Below the pieces are notes generated by a model. The model had not been told where the DNA came from, made no database searches, and saw only the letters and a program-made list of their open reading frames with translations. This document shows, piece by piece, positions 14,890 through 22,816 of a DNA stretch of 32,593 nucleotides. The stretch spans positions 1-32,593 of the forward strand of contig JAPDKC010000016.1 of assembly GCA_029258755.1 (NCBI GenBank), in the 5' to 3' direction. The DNA comes from an archaeon. Its GTDB lineage: Archaea; Iainarchaeota; Iainarchaeia; Iainarchaeales; DTGL01. Positions within the stretch are counted from its first letter, which is position 1, and each line of letters begins with the position of its first letter. The position numbers and the translations under genes were made by a program.

Positions 14890-15477
14890 ATGGCTAAAAC
14901 CAGGAAGATAAAATTTAGGAGACGTCGTACAGGGCATACAAACTATAGGAAAAGGTTAGCACTACTTAAATCAAATAAACCAAGGCTCGTATTCAGAAAG
15001 AGTAATAGGCATTGCATAGTACAAATAATAAGGTATAAACCTGAAGGAGACGAAACATTGGTGCATGTTACAACCAAGCATCTTAAGCGTTACGGATGGC
15101 TTGGCAAAAGCAACCTTCCATCTGCATACTTATGCGGCTATTTAGCAGGTAAGATGGCGTTGAAAAAAGGAATAAGCGAAGCTATTCTAGATATAGGGCT
15201 GATAAGCCCTGTCCACAAAAGTATGCCATTTGCTGCTTTAAAGGGCGCTTTGGATGCTGGCCTAAAAATACCTCATGGTGAAGAAGCGTTGCCTGCTGAC
15301 GATAGAGCTTCCGGTAAACACATAGAAGAATACGCAAAAATGTTAAGCGAGGATGAATTGAATAAAAGGTTTTCTGAGTATTTAAAAGAAAACATAGACC
15401 CTAGAAAAATTACTGAGATATTTGCTAAAGCTAAAGAATCTATAGATAAGGAGTTTGAAGGTGAAACCAATGAGTGA
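14890..15477 (+). CDS. rpl18: 50S ribosomal protein L18 (uL18)
   Basis: 195 residues. L18 binds 5S rRNA with L5. Archaeal/eukaryotic L5e-type features: KFRRRRTGHTNYRKRLALLKSNKPRLVFRKSNRH in pieces, AYLCGYLAGKMALKKGISEAILDIGL, and the longer C-terminal part GALDAGLKIPHGEEALPADDRASGKHI. The end overlaps the S5 start by eight bases. Confidence 0.95.
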   Translation: MAKTRKIKFRRRRTGHTNYRKRLALLKSNKPRLVFRKSNRHCIVQIIRYKPEGDETLVHVTTKHLKRYGWLGKSNLPSAYLCGYLAGKMALKKGISEAILDIGLISPVHKSMPFAALKGALDAGLKIPHGEEALPADDRASGKHIEEYAKMLSEDELNKRFSEYLKENIDPRKITEIFAKAKESIDKEFEGETNE

Positions 15478-16132
15478 AGCAACAGAGCAAAGCGAGGAGC
15501 TAAAAGAATGGGTTCCAAAAACAGAGCTCGGCAAGCTTGTATTAAACGGAAAGATAAAATCGCTGGAAGAAATTCTTTTGTCAAATAAGCGAATCATGGA
15601 ACCAGAAATAGTAGATTACTTAGAGCCGAATATGCAAAGTTTGGTAATTGATGTGAAAAAAACGGCTCGCGTAGTACGTGCTGGAAGAAAGTTCTCTTTT
15701 AGAGCGGCTGTGCTTATAGGAAACAAGAATGGAATTATAGGTCTTGGAATAGCGAAAGATAGAGAAAGGCTTCCAGCCATAAAAAAAGCCGAAAAAAATG
15801 CAAAGTTGAACCTTATATTGGTAAAGCGAGGTTGTGGTAGCTGGGAATGTGCTTGCAACACCGAACACTCGATTCCCTTTAAGGTTACTGGCAAATGTGC
15901 CTCGGTAAGAGTAACACTTATGCCAGCACCAAAAGGCGTAGGCCTTGTTGTTGGAAGCAAAATAAAGCCAGTAATGGAATTTGCAGGAATAAAGGACGTA
16001 TGGAGCAAAACGAAGGGCAGTACATCAACAACCCTTAACTTTGTTAGAGCTGCTATAGATGCTCTAAGAAAAACGACTAAGGTTAAAGCATCGGCAGATA
16101 TGGAAAAGAAGCTTATGAAGGTGAGCAAATGA
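15470..16132 (+). CDS. rps5: 30S ribosomal protein S5 (uS5)
   Basis: 220 residues. S5 lies at the mRNA entry site with S3 and S4. Double-stranded RNA-binding-like N-domain: RKFSFRAAVLIGNKNGIIGLGIAKDRERLPAIKKA in pieces; C-domain: VTLMPAPKGVGLVVGSKIKPVMEFAGIKDVWSKTKGS. Four Cys occur in RGCGSWECACN/GKCAS (residues about 125-148), typical of archaeal forms. ATG 15470 follows GAAGGTGAAACC inside L18. Confidence 0.96.
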   Translation: MSEATEQSEELKEWVPKTELGKLVLNGKIKSLEEILLSNKRIMEPEIVDYLEPNMQSLVIDVKKTARVVRAGRKFSFRAAVLIGNKNGIIGLGIAKDRERLPAIKKAEKNAKLNLILVKRGCGSWECACNTEHSIPFKVTGKCASVRVTLMPAPKGVGLVVGSKIKPVMEFAGIKDVWSKTKGSTSTTLNFVRAAIDALRKTTKVKASADMEKKLMKVSK

Positions 16133-16590
16133 TTGCATGCATTAGAGTACGTGGCACAGTGAATGTAAGGCAAGATATAGAAACAACACTAAAGCTGTTG
16201 CGCCTCACAAGAGCCAATCACCTAGTGCTCTTGCCTGAGAAAAAAGACACAATAAAGATGCTTCAAAAAGCCAAAGATTACATAACTTGGGGCGAAATAA
16301 ACAAAGAAACCCTAATAAAGCTTTTGCAAAAAAGAGCCAGGTTGCCTGGGAACAAACGCCTTACATTAGAGTATCTGAAATCACACCAAATAAACTCATT
16401 TGAAGAGCTCGCAGATGAGGTTCTAAAAGATGTAAAGGTTTTAGAAAGGTTAAACATAAAGCCTGTTTTTAGGATGAGGCCTCCGAGCAAAGGTTATGAA
16501 AGAGGCGGTATAAAAAAGAGCTTCAGGGTTGGCGGCGCTTTAGGTTATCGCGGCGAAAAGATAAATGATCTTATATCAAGGATGCTCTAA
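16129..16590 (+). CDS. rpl30: 50S ribosomal protein L30 (uL30)
   Basis: 153 residues, the long archaeal/eukaryotic L7e-type form rather than the 60-residue bacterial type. It opens IACIRVRGTVNVRQDIETTLKLLRL and continues with NHLVLLPEKKDTIKMLQKAKDYITWGEI. The C-terminal part holds FRMRPPSKGYERGGIKKSFRVGGALGYRG. Its ATG overlaps the S5 stop (ATGA), with GAAGGTGAGC upstream. Confidence 0.95.
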   Translation: MIACIRVRGTVNVRQDIETTLKLLRLTRANHLVLLPEKKDTIKMLQKAKDYITWGEINKETLIKLLQKRARLPGNKRLTLEYLKSHQINSFEELADEVLKDVKVLERLNIKPVFRMRPPSKGYERGGIKKSFRVGGALGYRGEKINDLISRML

Positions 16591-16599
16591 GGTGAAAGT

Positions 16600-17052
16600 A
16601 TGGTTGTGAGAAAAAGAAAGAAGAAAAACAAGTTGCGCGGCAAAAGAACCCATGGCAAGGGAAATACAAAAAATAAACGTGGCGCTGGTTGTAAAGGAGG
16701 GAGAGGCCGAGCTGGCTCAAAGAAGCATAAGAAGATGTTATATGCTTTAGTGGAAGGAAGAAAATATAGATTAAAGCCTAAGCCTAAGGGCAAAGCCATA
16801 ACTATTGAAGAGCTAAACAAGATTGTAGAGGATCTAAAAAAGCAGAAAAAGGTTAGCTATGAAGGCGACTACATATTAATCGATGGCAAAGCGCTTGGAT
16901 TTGAGAAAATATTGGCAAGAGGCGTTCCTGAAGAAAAAATGAAGATAATTAATGCTAAGCTCTCGGAAAGAGCAAAAAATCTTTTGTTGGATTATGGAAG
17001 TGTTATAGAAGAAGTTGCAGAAGCTAAAAAAGAAGCAAGCAGTGAGAAATAA
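16600..17052 (+). CDS. rpl15: 50S ribosomal protein L15 (uL15)
   Basis: 150 residues. L15 is a late-assembly protein with a long basic Gly-rich arm. Diagnostic N-terminal region: KKNKLRGKRTHGKGNTKNKRGAGCKGGRGRAGSKKHK in pieces; C-terminal region ILARGVPEEKMKIINAKLSERAKNLL. A TAAGGTGAAAGT site precedes ATG 16600. The stop overlaps the SecY start by one base. Confidence 0.95.
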   Translation: MVVRKRKKKNKLRGKRTHGKGNTKNKRGAGCKGGRGRAGSKKHKKMLYALVEGRKYRLKPKPKGKAITIEELNKIVEDLKKQKKVSYEGDYILIDGKALGFEKILARGVPEEKMKIINAKLSERAKNLLLDYGSVIEEVAEAKKEASSEK

Positions 17053-18473
17053 TGAGTTTTATGGAGCTCGTAAGCAAGATATGCTCTATAATCCCTGAAG
17101 TCAAGAGACCTGAGGTTGAAGTTCCGCTAAAAAAGCGCATTATGTGGAGCTCTGTGGCTCTGCTTATATTCTTTATTATGGGCAATATAACGCTTATAGG
17201 ACTTGCAGAAGAAACAAAGACAACATTAGTTCAATTTCAGGAAATATTGGCAAGCAGGGTTGGAACTCTTCTAACAGCCGGTATCGGTCCAATTGTGCTA
17301 TCCTCTATTATGCTCCAGCTTCTCATCGGAGCAAAGATTATAGAGATTGATTTGGCTGACCCCAGAGGCAGAGCAACATTTCAGAGCTTACAAAAGCTTG
17401 GCGCTATTCTATTCTGTTTCTTCGAGGGCTTCGCTTATCCCCTTAGCGGCTGGCTAAAAGGCGATCCCTTGCTTTTAGGGCTTCAGATTGCATTTGGCTC
17501 TATAATCCTTTTTTATTTGGACGATCTTGTTGGCAAATATGGTATTGGCTCAGGCATAGGGCTTTTTATCGCTGGCGGTGTAACCTCGCGATTCTTCTGG
17601 CAAGTGTTTAGGCCTGCGGGCATAGGTGCGCAAGAAGGGGGCTTGCTACCAGGCTTTATCGCCTCTTGGTTTGCTGGGCAACCACAATATTTAGCGCTCC
17701 TGCCCTTGCTTGTAGCGATTGCAATATTTTTGGTTGTTACATATGCACATGCTATGCACGTGAATATTCCTATCACGATGGGTAGAAGAGGCTTAGGTGG
17801 CCGATTCCCAGTGAAGCTTCTTTATGTATCAGTAATACCTGTAATACTTTCGGCAGCTTTATTTGCAAACTTTGTTATTATCACCTCTGTTGTTAGAGAT
17901 GTTCCTCTTATTGGAGATTTTATGCGTTATCTTACTTGGGCTACAGGCACACCAATAAGAGAAAACCTTCTCCCTAGTGAAAACCCAGGCAGATGGGCAA
18001 AGTTTGATACATCTGTGTACAATCTTTTTGAACGCGTACTTGTTCAAGTAGGAAATTACGGTATTGGTGCAATATTTGAAGAAAGTTTGGCTCTCAACAT
18101 AATCCAAGGAATACTCTACATGATTTTTCTTATAATATTCTGCATAATATTTGGTAAGTTCTGGGTACTTATGGGTGGCCAGAGCCCGGAAGATATAGCT
18201 CATCAGCTAGAAAGTTCAGGAATGTACATACCCGGCTTCAGAAGGGATAGAAGAATTATAGAAAAGATTCTCAATAGGTATATTCCAACAATAACTATAA
18301 TCGGCTCGGTATTTGTAGCTCTGCTAGCGGGAATAGGAAACATGGCTCTAGGCGCCCTAGCTTCAGGCACAGGTATCCTTCTTACGGTAGGTATTGTGTA
18401 TAACCTTTATGAACAGCTAGCAAGAATGCAATTGAAGGAGGTGCATCCGCTACTAAAGAGGTTGCTGCGCTGA
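17052..18473 (+). CDS. secY: Protein translocase channel subunit SecY
   Basis: 473 residues, about ten transmembrane helices, the pore-forming subunit of the archaeal Sec61/SecY translocon. Features: N-terminal amphipathic segment (ICSIIPEVKRPEVEVPLKKR), then helix 1 at about 33-51, the LTAGIGPIVLSSIMLQLLIG segment of helix 2, YGIGSGIGLFIAGGV, NIPITMGRRGLGGRFPVKLLYVSVIPVIL in pieces, and FGKFWVLMGGQSPEDIAHQL near the C-terminal half. It exports proteins such as the two signal-peptide proteins in this window. It closes the spc cluster after L15, as usual. Confidence 0.97.
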   Translation: MSFMELVSKICSIIPEVKRPEVEVPLKKRIMWSSVALLIFFIMGNITLIGLAEETKTTLVQFQEILASRVGTLLTAGIGPIVLSSIMLQLLIGAKIIEIDLADPRGRATFQSLQKLGAILFCFFEGFAYPLSGWLKGDPLLLGLQIAFGSIILFYLDDLVGKYGIGSGIGLFIAGGVTSRFFWQVFRPAGIGAQEGGLLPGFIASWFAGQPQYLALLPLLVAIAIFLVVTYAHAMHVNIPITMGRRGLGGRFPVKLLYVSVIPVILSAALFANFVIITSVVRDVPLIGDFMRYLTWATGTPIRENLLPSENPGRWAKFDTSVYNLFERVLVQVGNYGIGAIFEESLALNIIQGILYMIFLIIFCIIFGKFWVLMGGQSPEDIAHQLESSGMYIPGFRRDRRIIEKILNRYIPTITIIGSVFVALLAGIGNMALGALASGTGILLTVGIVYNLYEQLARMQLKEVHPLLKRLLR

Positions 18474-18478
18474 AAAGG

Positions 18479-18499
18479 GAAAAAGAAACTTTTTTATAA
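18479..18499 (+). terminator. T-run after SecY and/or TATA region of the next unit
   Basis: A short AAAAG/CTTTT pairing followed by TTTTTTATAATATT lies just after the SecY stop. It may end the superoperon. The same bases, or TTTTATATA at 18514-18522, may act as a TATA element for the downstream membrane protein gene. Confidence 0.35.
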
Positions 18500-18567
18500 T
18501 ATTGCAAGGAATGTTTTATATATTCGCTTACATTTTTTGCAATTATTTCGGGTTTTTCGGTGTTTAC

Positions 18568-18972
18568 ATGGTGTATATAACTCCAGAAGTGGACTTGCTC
18601 ATAATTGCGTTTGCAATAGTAATAATATTCAATCTTATAAGCAGAGCTGTGCGAAACAAAGTGCTTGGCAAAGGACATATGGAAGAGATAAAGAAAAAGC
18701 AGGCAGAATTCAAAGAGCTGATAAAAAAGACCGATAAGAAATCGCAGGAAAGATTAAAGGAGCTCGAACATGAGCTTCTAGAGATGAATCTGAAAATGAT
18801 GAAAGCATCGTTTCCAACAATGCTATTATCGCTTGCGGTTATAGCGTTGGTCTGGCCTTTCTTACAAGCGGAATACGGCACTTATAGCTTTCCTCTTGTG
18901 GGAAGCTGGATATGGTATTACATTGTTGTTTCTCTTGTGCTTTCCATAATAATCTCCAGAATTTTTAAATAG
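18568..18972 (+). CDS. EMC3/TMCO1-like membrane insertase homologue (DUF106)
   Basis: 134 residues from ATG 18568. Architecture: helix about 6-24 (VDLLIIAFAIVIIFNLI), a charged coiled-coil stretch about 35-80 (MEEIKKKQAEFKELIKKTDK..., LKELEHELLEMNLKMMKA), then two helices (PTMLLSLAVIALVWPF and WIWYYIVVSLVLSIIISRI). This three-helix plus cytoplasmic coiled-coil plan is that of archaeal DUF106 proteins, known relatives of YidC/Oxa1/EMC3 insertases. It follows SecY, as in many archaea. A longer reading from 18502 adds a hydrophobic stretch but has no binding site and lies on the probable promoter; the ATG at 18568 is preceded by TCGGTGT. Confidence 0.85.
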   Translation: MVYITPEVDLLIIAFAIVIIFNLISRAVRNKVLGKGHMEEIKKKQAEFKELIKKTDKKSQERLKELEHELLEMNLKMMKASFPTMLLSLAVIALVWPFLQAEYGTYSFPLVGSWIWYYIVVSLVLSIIISRIFK

Positions 18973-18980
18973 TGATTCCA

Positions 18981-19313
18981 ATGCCGACACCTGGAGAAAG
19001 AACAAAAAAGAAGAAGTATCGCAGAACTCCTGGCGGAAAAACAAAAGTTTATTTCGAGAGAGATAGGCATGGCAAGGCAAGCTGTGCTTTATGCAATGCA
19101 AAGCTTGCAGGCGTGCCGAGACAAGATGAGGTAAGGAAATTAAGTAAGACTGAAAAAAGACCTAGCGTGCCTTTTGGTGGCGTGCTTTGTAATAAATGCA
19201 GAACAAGCGTTATAGAGGAAGCGATAAAGATTAAAGAAGGCATAAAAAAGCTAGAAGAATGCAAGATAGGAAAGAGGCAGTATATAGAGCAAGCTTTAAA
19301 ATTATTGGAATAA
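18981..19313 (+). CDS. rpl34e: 50S ribosomal protein L34e (eL34)
   Basis: 110 residues, longer than the shortest archaeal L34e. It begins PTPGERTKKKKYRRTPGGKT and carries a zinc ribbon CALC (Cys35, Cys38) and LCNKC (Cys70, Cys73). RPSVPFGGVLCNKCR is the family signature. ATG 18981 follows AGTGATTCC; a GTG nine bases upstream is part of that site. It overlaps nothing but is only eight bases after the insertase stop. Confidence 0.93.
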   Translation: MPTPGERTKKKKYRRTPGGKTKVYFERDRHGKASCALCNAKLAGVPRQDEVRKLSKTEKRPSVPFGGVLCNKCRTSVIEEAIKIKEGIKKLEECKIGKRQYIEQALKLLE

Positions 19314-19344
19314 AAAGATAAGTTAGAGAAAAAAGGTTTTTTGG

Positions 19345-19869
19345 ATGATCATATGTTTAAGTGGGTTGCCAGGTAGCAACACATCAAGCATAAGCAAATC
19401 GCTTGCGCTTCAACTTGGCATGAAGTACATGCCAAAGGAAGTAATACTCAAAAAGATTGCATCACAAGTAAAAAAAGATATAGCAGAACTTGAACAAGAG
19501 ATCGCAAGCGAAACGTTTGTAAAAAAGCTGAGGGAACTTATCCTAAAGGAAGCAAAGAACAACAATGTCATACTGGATTGGCCCTTAGCATGTTGGGTGA
19601 TGAACGAAGCGGAGCTTAAAGTGTTTCTTTATTCAAGTGCTAAGAGAAGGGCTGAAAAAGTTGTGAAAAGGGAGAAGCTTCCATTCAGTGATGCAAAAGA
19701 AAGAATAGAGAAGGAAGAAAAGGAGCTTAGGCAAAATATGCTTAAGTTGCTTGGCATTGATATCTACGATGTAAAAAACTTTGATCTTGCAATAAACCTA
19801 GATAAGGTTGATTTGGAGGGTGCCGCTAGCACAATAATACGCTACCTAAAAAACTTGAGGAAAGGGTGA
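19345..19869 (+). CDS. cmk: Cytidylate (CMP) kinase, archaeal type
   Basis: 174 residues. It phosphorylates CMP/dCMP with ATP. The N-terminal P-loop region reads ICLSGLPGSNTSSISKSLALQLGMKYM, where archaeal CMP kinases usually have GPPGSGTTT; like them it lacks the classic Lys, and here the second Gly is replaced by Asn. The Tyr/Arg-rich LID-like segment KRRAEKVVKREKLPFSDAKERIEKEEK (about 98-124) fits the family. Placement between L34e and L14e is the known archaeal context, which supports the call. The start ATG has only a weak site (TTTTTTGG). Confidence 0.85.
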   Translation: MIICLSGLPGSNTSSISKSLALQLGMKYMPKEVILKKIASQVKKDIAELEQEIASETFVKKLRELILKEAKNNNVILDWPLACWVMNEAELKVFLYSSAKRRAEKVVKREKLPFSDAKERIEKEEKELRQNMLKLLGIDIYDVKNFDLAINLDKVDLEGAASTIIRYLKNLRKG

Positions 19870-19873
19870 AAAG

Positions 19874-20083
19874 ATGGCTGCCATCGAGCCAGGAAGGGTC
19901 TGCTATAAAACCAGAGGTCGCGATGCTGGCAGAAAAGTAGTTGTGCTAGAGGTTAGTGGCTGTTTTGCAACAGTGGTTAAAAGGAGTGGTAAGAAGGAGA
20001 GATGCAATATAAGGCACCTTTTCCCCTTAAGAGAAAAACTTGATGCTAAGATGCCTTTAGAGGAACTGATAAAAAAGCTATGA
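19874..20083 (+). CDS. rpl14e: 50S ribosomal protein L14e (eL14)
   Basis: 69 residues, short but in the archaeal range. KOW-type fold: [26 protein letters not shown]...[26 protein letters not shown] in pieces. It lies directly after cmk (four-base gap, GGGTGAAAAG site), the usual archaeal neighbour. Confidence 0.93.
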   Translation: MAAIEPGRVCYKTRGRDAGRKVVVLEVSGCFATVVKRSGKKERCNIRHLFPLREKLDAKMPLEELIKKL

Positions 20084-20093
20084 AGTGATGATT

Positions 20094-20606
20094 ATGGCTG
20101 AAAAGAATAAGGAACAATCAAAAGAGCAGATTAGGTATATAGTACGTATAGCTGCCAAAGATCTCAACGGCACGGAACCCATATATAAAGCCCTCACCGA
20201 TATAAAAGGTATTGGACATAGAACTGGAATGATATTTGCTAGAGTGTTTGAAAGAGAAACTGGTATAGCATTTGATGAAAAAATAGGAAAGCTCAACGAT
20301 GAACAAGTTAAGCTGCTTGAATCTATAATTAAAGACCCTTTAAAGTTTGGCGTGCCTGAATGGGCACTAAATAGAAGAAAAGATTTCTATACTGGTGAAA
20401 CAAAGCATCTAACCGCTGGCGATCTGGACTTTGCTATTAGAGAAGATATAAAGAGGCTCAATAAGATAAAGAGCTATCGCGGCCTTAGGCATGCATGGGG
20501 CTTGCCTGTTAGAGGTCAGCGCACAAGAAGCACGCATAGGGGCAAAGGACCTACTATAGGTGTGCACAGGAAAGAGGCAAGGCAATCTGGCAAGAAGAAG
20601 TCTTAG
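20094..20606 (+). CDS. rps13: 30S ribosomal protein S13 (uS13)
   Basis: 170 residues. S13 bridges the subunits and contacts the P-site tRNA. Family features: [26 protein letters not shown], the helix-two-turn-helix region, and the C-terminal [36 protein letters not shown] in pieces. ATG 20094 lies three bases after GTGATG; upstream GTG 20085 and ATG 20088 are part of that Shine-Dalgarno element, so the later start is chosen. It opens the alpha-type operon. Confidence 0.95.
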   Translation: MAEKNKEQSKEQIRYIVRIAAKDLNGTEPIYKALTDIKGIGHRTGMIFARVFERETGIAFDEKIGKLNDEQVKLLESIIKDPLKFGVPEWALNRRKDFYTGETKHLTAGDLDFAIREDIKRLNKIKSYRGLRHAWGLPVRGQRTRSTHRGKGPTIGVHRKEARQSGKKKS

Positions 20607-20628
20607 AAAGTAAGTAAAAGGTGATTGG

Positions 20629-21162
20629 ATGGGAGATCCAAAAAAACCCAAAAAAACCTATGAAAGACCGAGAAAACCTTGGGTTAAGGATGAAATTCTG
20701 CTAAGAAATCAGCTTTGCGAAAAGTACGGATTGAAAAACAAGAAGGAGCTCTGGAAGGCAGAGGCATTCCTGAGAAGGAAGAGAAAGGCTGCAAGGCAGC
20801 TTTTGGCAATGCCTCTAGAAAGTAGGCTAGAAAGGCAGAAGGAGCTCATAGAAAGTTTAGTAAGGTATGGTTTGCTGAAAAAGGATTCAACACTTGATGA
20901 TGTGTTAAGCTTAACTGTCGAGGATATTCTGGAAAGGCGGCTGCAAACTATTGTATGGCGAAAGGGGTTAGCAAAAACAATAAAACAAGCAAGGCAATTA
21001 GTAAGGCATGGCCATATAGCAATAAATGGAAAGCGCGTAACAGCACCCGGATATTTGGTAAAGAAAAAGGAAGAAGATAGCATAACCTATTTCAAACCGG
21101 AGATTGGAGAAAAGATAAAAGCGATGGTAGCTTCAAAAGAAGCTAAAGGTGGTAACAAATGA
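20629..21162 (+). CDS. rps4: 30S ribosomal protein S4 (uS4)
   Basis: 177 residues, archaeal S9e-type. N-terminal [20 protein letters not shown]4 RNA-binding domain at about 107-160 with [41 protein letters not shown] in pieces. S4 nucleates small-subunit assembly. AAGGTGATTGG precedes the ATG and the end overlaps S11 by four bases. Confidence 0.96.
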   Translation: MGDPKKPKKTYERPRKPWVKDEILLRNQLCEKYGLKNKKELWKAEAFLRRKRKAARQLLAMPLESRLERQKELIESLVRYGLLKKDSTLDDVLSLTVEDILERRLQTIVWRKGLAKTIKQARQLVRHGHIAINGKRVTAPGYLVKKKEEDSITYFKPEIGEKIKAMVASKEAKGGNK

Positions 21163-21545
21163 GTGATGTTAAAAGAGAGGGCATAGTGCATATATATTCC
21201 TCCCATAATAACATACTTATGCTACTCACAGATATAACAGGGGCTGAAACACTGGCAAAATGCACAGGTGGTATGGTTGAAAAAGCAGACCATAAGCAAG
21301 GCACACCATACACAGCGATGAAGGTTGCTGAAGTTATAGCAAATAAAGCCAAGGAAAAAGGCATCGAAACGGTAATAGTAAAGGTTCGTGCTCCCGGCGG
21401 CAACAAGAGTTTGTCACCGGGTAAAGGAAGCGAAGCGGCAATAAGAAGCTTAACAAGGAACGGTCTTAAGATTAAATCTATAGAAAATGTTACTCCAATA
21501 CCTCATGATGGGTGCAGAAAAAAGAAAAAATTTAGGAAGAAATAA
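21159..21545 (+). CDS. rps11: 30S ribosomal protein S11 (uS11)
   Basis: 128 residues. S11 lies on the platform near the E site. Universal features: [74 protein letters not shown] in pieces, and the C-terminal [21 protein letters not shown]. The start overlaps the S4 stop (ATGA). Confidence 0.97.
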   Translation: MSDVKREGIVHIYSSHNNILMLLTDITGAETLAKCTGGMVEKADHKQGTPYTAMKVAEVIANKAKEKGIETVIVKVRAPGGNKSLSPGKGSEAAIRSLTRNGLKIKSIENVTPIPHDGCRKKKKFRKK

Positions 21546-21558
21546 AAAGGTGTGTGAG

Positions 21559-22311
21559 ATGAACATTAAGAAGGTTTTTGAGGAAGGAAACCAAGTTAAG
21601 CTCATGGTCACTGGCACAAATATAGCTTTGATGAACGCTATAAGAAGAACCGCTATGACTGAGCTTCCTGTGTTAGCGATAGAAGAGCTAGCTATACATA
21701 GAAATGATTCGGTGCTATTCGATGAATATATTGGTGCCAGACTCGGGTTACTCCCATTGAAAACGGATCTAAAAACGTATAAGCTCGGCGACAAAGTGAA
21801 GCTTGTGTTAAAAGAGAAAGGGCCTAAGGTAGTTACTGCTGCTGACATAAAGGCAAGCGATCCTAGCGTCGAAGTGATAAACAAAGAAGTGCCCATAGCG
21901 AAGCTTCGTGAAAATGAAGAGTTATTCATAGAGATGCTTGCTGTTGTTGGAACGGGCAAAGAGCATGCAAAATGGCAACCAGGCTTGATAGCTTACAATG
22001 AGGTTCCTAAGCTGGAAGGCAAAGTGAGTGAAAGAGAAGCAAGAGAAGTTACTAAAGCATGTCCCAAAAAGATTTTAGAATTTAAGGCCGGTAAAATTAT
22101 TATAGAAAAACCTTACGAGTGCGATCTTTGCGGATACTGTGAGGTTGCTAGTAAGGGCAAGCTAAAGCTTGCACCAGCAAGCAACAGCTTTATATTCACG
22201 GTAGAAACATATGGATCATTAAGCAATCAGGAAATCTTGGAGAAAAGCGCTGAAATTCTTGAAGAAAAATGTAAAGAATTTGCGGAAGAAGTGAAGAAAA
22301 AGTTAAAATAA
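21559..22311 (+). CDS. rpo3: DNA-directed RNA polymerase subunit D (RpoD) with Fe-S-type cysteines
   Basis: 250 residues, the archaeal counterpart of bacterial alpha N-domain and eukaryotic RPB3; it pairs with subunit L to start polymerase assembly. Features: VTGTNIALMNAIRRTAMTELPVLAIEEL (dimerisation domain) and DEYIGARLGLLPLKTDL. A ferredoxin-like insertion holds Cys168 and Cys188, Cys191, Cys194 (CDLCGYC), the four-Cys pattern that binds an iron-sulfur cluster in some archaeal RpoD proteins; cluster binding here is inferred. ATG 21559 follows AAAGGTGTGTGAG. The longer frame from 21487 lies inside S11 and lacks a site. The tRNA-Leu begins one base after the stop. Confidence 0.96.
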   Translation: MNIKKVFEEGNQVKLMVTGTNIALMNAIRRTAMTELPVLAIEELAIHRNDSVLFDEYIGARLGLLPLKTDLKTYKLGDKVKLVLKEKGPKVVTAADIKASDPSVEVINKEVPIAKLRENEELFIEMLAVVGTGKEHAKWQPGLIAYNEVPKLEGKVSEREAREVTKACPKKILEFKAGKIIIEKPYECDLCGYCEVASKGKLKLAPASNSFIFTVETYGSLSNQEILEKSAEILEEKCKEFAEEVKKKLK

Positions 22312-22312
22312 A

Positions 22313-22414
22313 GCGGGAGTGCCCGAGCGGCCAAAGGGGCAGGACTTAAGAATCAAGCTCAATTAAGTGATCCTGTGGCTTAGTGCCTTCGGCGGTTCGA
22401 ATCCGCCCTCCCGC
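22313..22414 (+). tRNA. tRNA-Leu (anticodon UAA) with a 19-base intron
   Basis: Perfect seven-pair acceptor stem (22313-22319 GCGGGAG with 22408-22414 CTCCCGC). Anticodon stem CAGGA (22340-22344) with TCCTG (22371-22375), loop CTTAAG + A with anticodon TAA at 22347-22349. Long class II variable arm (GGC/GCC around TTAGT) and T-arm GGCGG/CCGCC around TTCGAAT. Both the variable arm and the anticodon say leucine. An intron sits at the canonical 37/38 position (22351-22369). No CCA is encoded; ATCTAA follows. The gene starts one base after rpoD and ends 21 bases before L18e, so it is probably cut out of the operon transcript. A tRNA-Leu ahead of L18e is a known archaeal arrangement. Confidence 0.96.
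22351..22369 (+). other. tRNA-Leu intron, bulge-helix-bulge type
   Basis: 19 bases between positions 37 and 38 of the tRNA. CTTA of the anticodon loop (22345-22348) can pair with TAAG in the intron (22364-22367), giving a four-pair central helix. Three-base bulges AGA (22349-22351) and TGA (22368-22370) flank it, and cutting after the second base of each joins CTTAAG to A. The inner helix is short (AU/AU), so this is a relaxed motif. Exon joining would need the RtcB ligase encoded in this window. Confidence 0.8.
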
Positions 22415-22435
22415 ATCTAAAACTCTGGTGATCCT

Positions 22436-22804
22436 ATGGCAAAAAAACTGAGGAAAAAAACCAGTACTGTTGAGCTTATAAGAATGCTCAAAGCAAAGTC
22501 TAGGGAAACAAAGCAGAAATTTTGGCGTGATTTAGCTGAGCGTTTGCAGAGACCGCGGAGAATAATGCCAGCTGTAAACATAGAAAAGATAGAGAAGCTC
22601 GCGGGCAAGCACGGAGATAAGCTTTTCATAGTGCCTGGAAAATTGCTTGGCAAAGGAAAGCTTAGTAAAGCGGTTAGAGTTGCAGCGTTTTCCTTCAGTA
22701 AAAAGGCAAAAGAGCAGGTGGAATCTAACAAAGGCAAGCTTTACACTCTTAAAGAGCTTTTAGATATGAAGGTTAAAGGGAGTGAGGTTTTTATTGTTCA
22801 GTAA
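22436..22804 (+). CDS. rpl18e: 50S ribosomal protein L18e (eL18)
   Basis: 122 residues, archaeal/eukaryotic L18e with the L15-like fold. Features: TSTVELIRMLKAKSRETKQKFWRDLAERLQRPRR in pieces, VNIEKIEKL, IVPGKLLGKGKLSKAVRVAAFSFSKKAKE. A CTGGTGATCCT site precedes the ATG, 21 bases after the tRNA end. Confidence 0.95.
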   Translation: MAKKLRKKTSTVELIRMLKAKSRETKQKFWRDLAERLQRPRRIMPAVNIEKIEKLAGKHGDKLFIVPGKLLGKGKLSKAVRVAAFSFSKKAKEQVESNKGKLYTLKELLDMKVKGSEVFIVQ

Positions 22805-22816
22805 AGAGTGATTCCT

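Noticed and set aside
20085-20101. GTGATGA followed by CTGA, resembling box C and D
   Set aside because: It is the Shine-Dalgarno and start region of S13; the boxes are only a few bases apart, and no C'/D' pair is seen.
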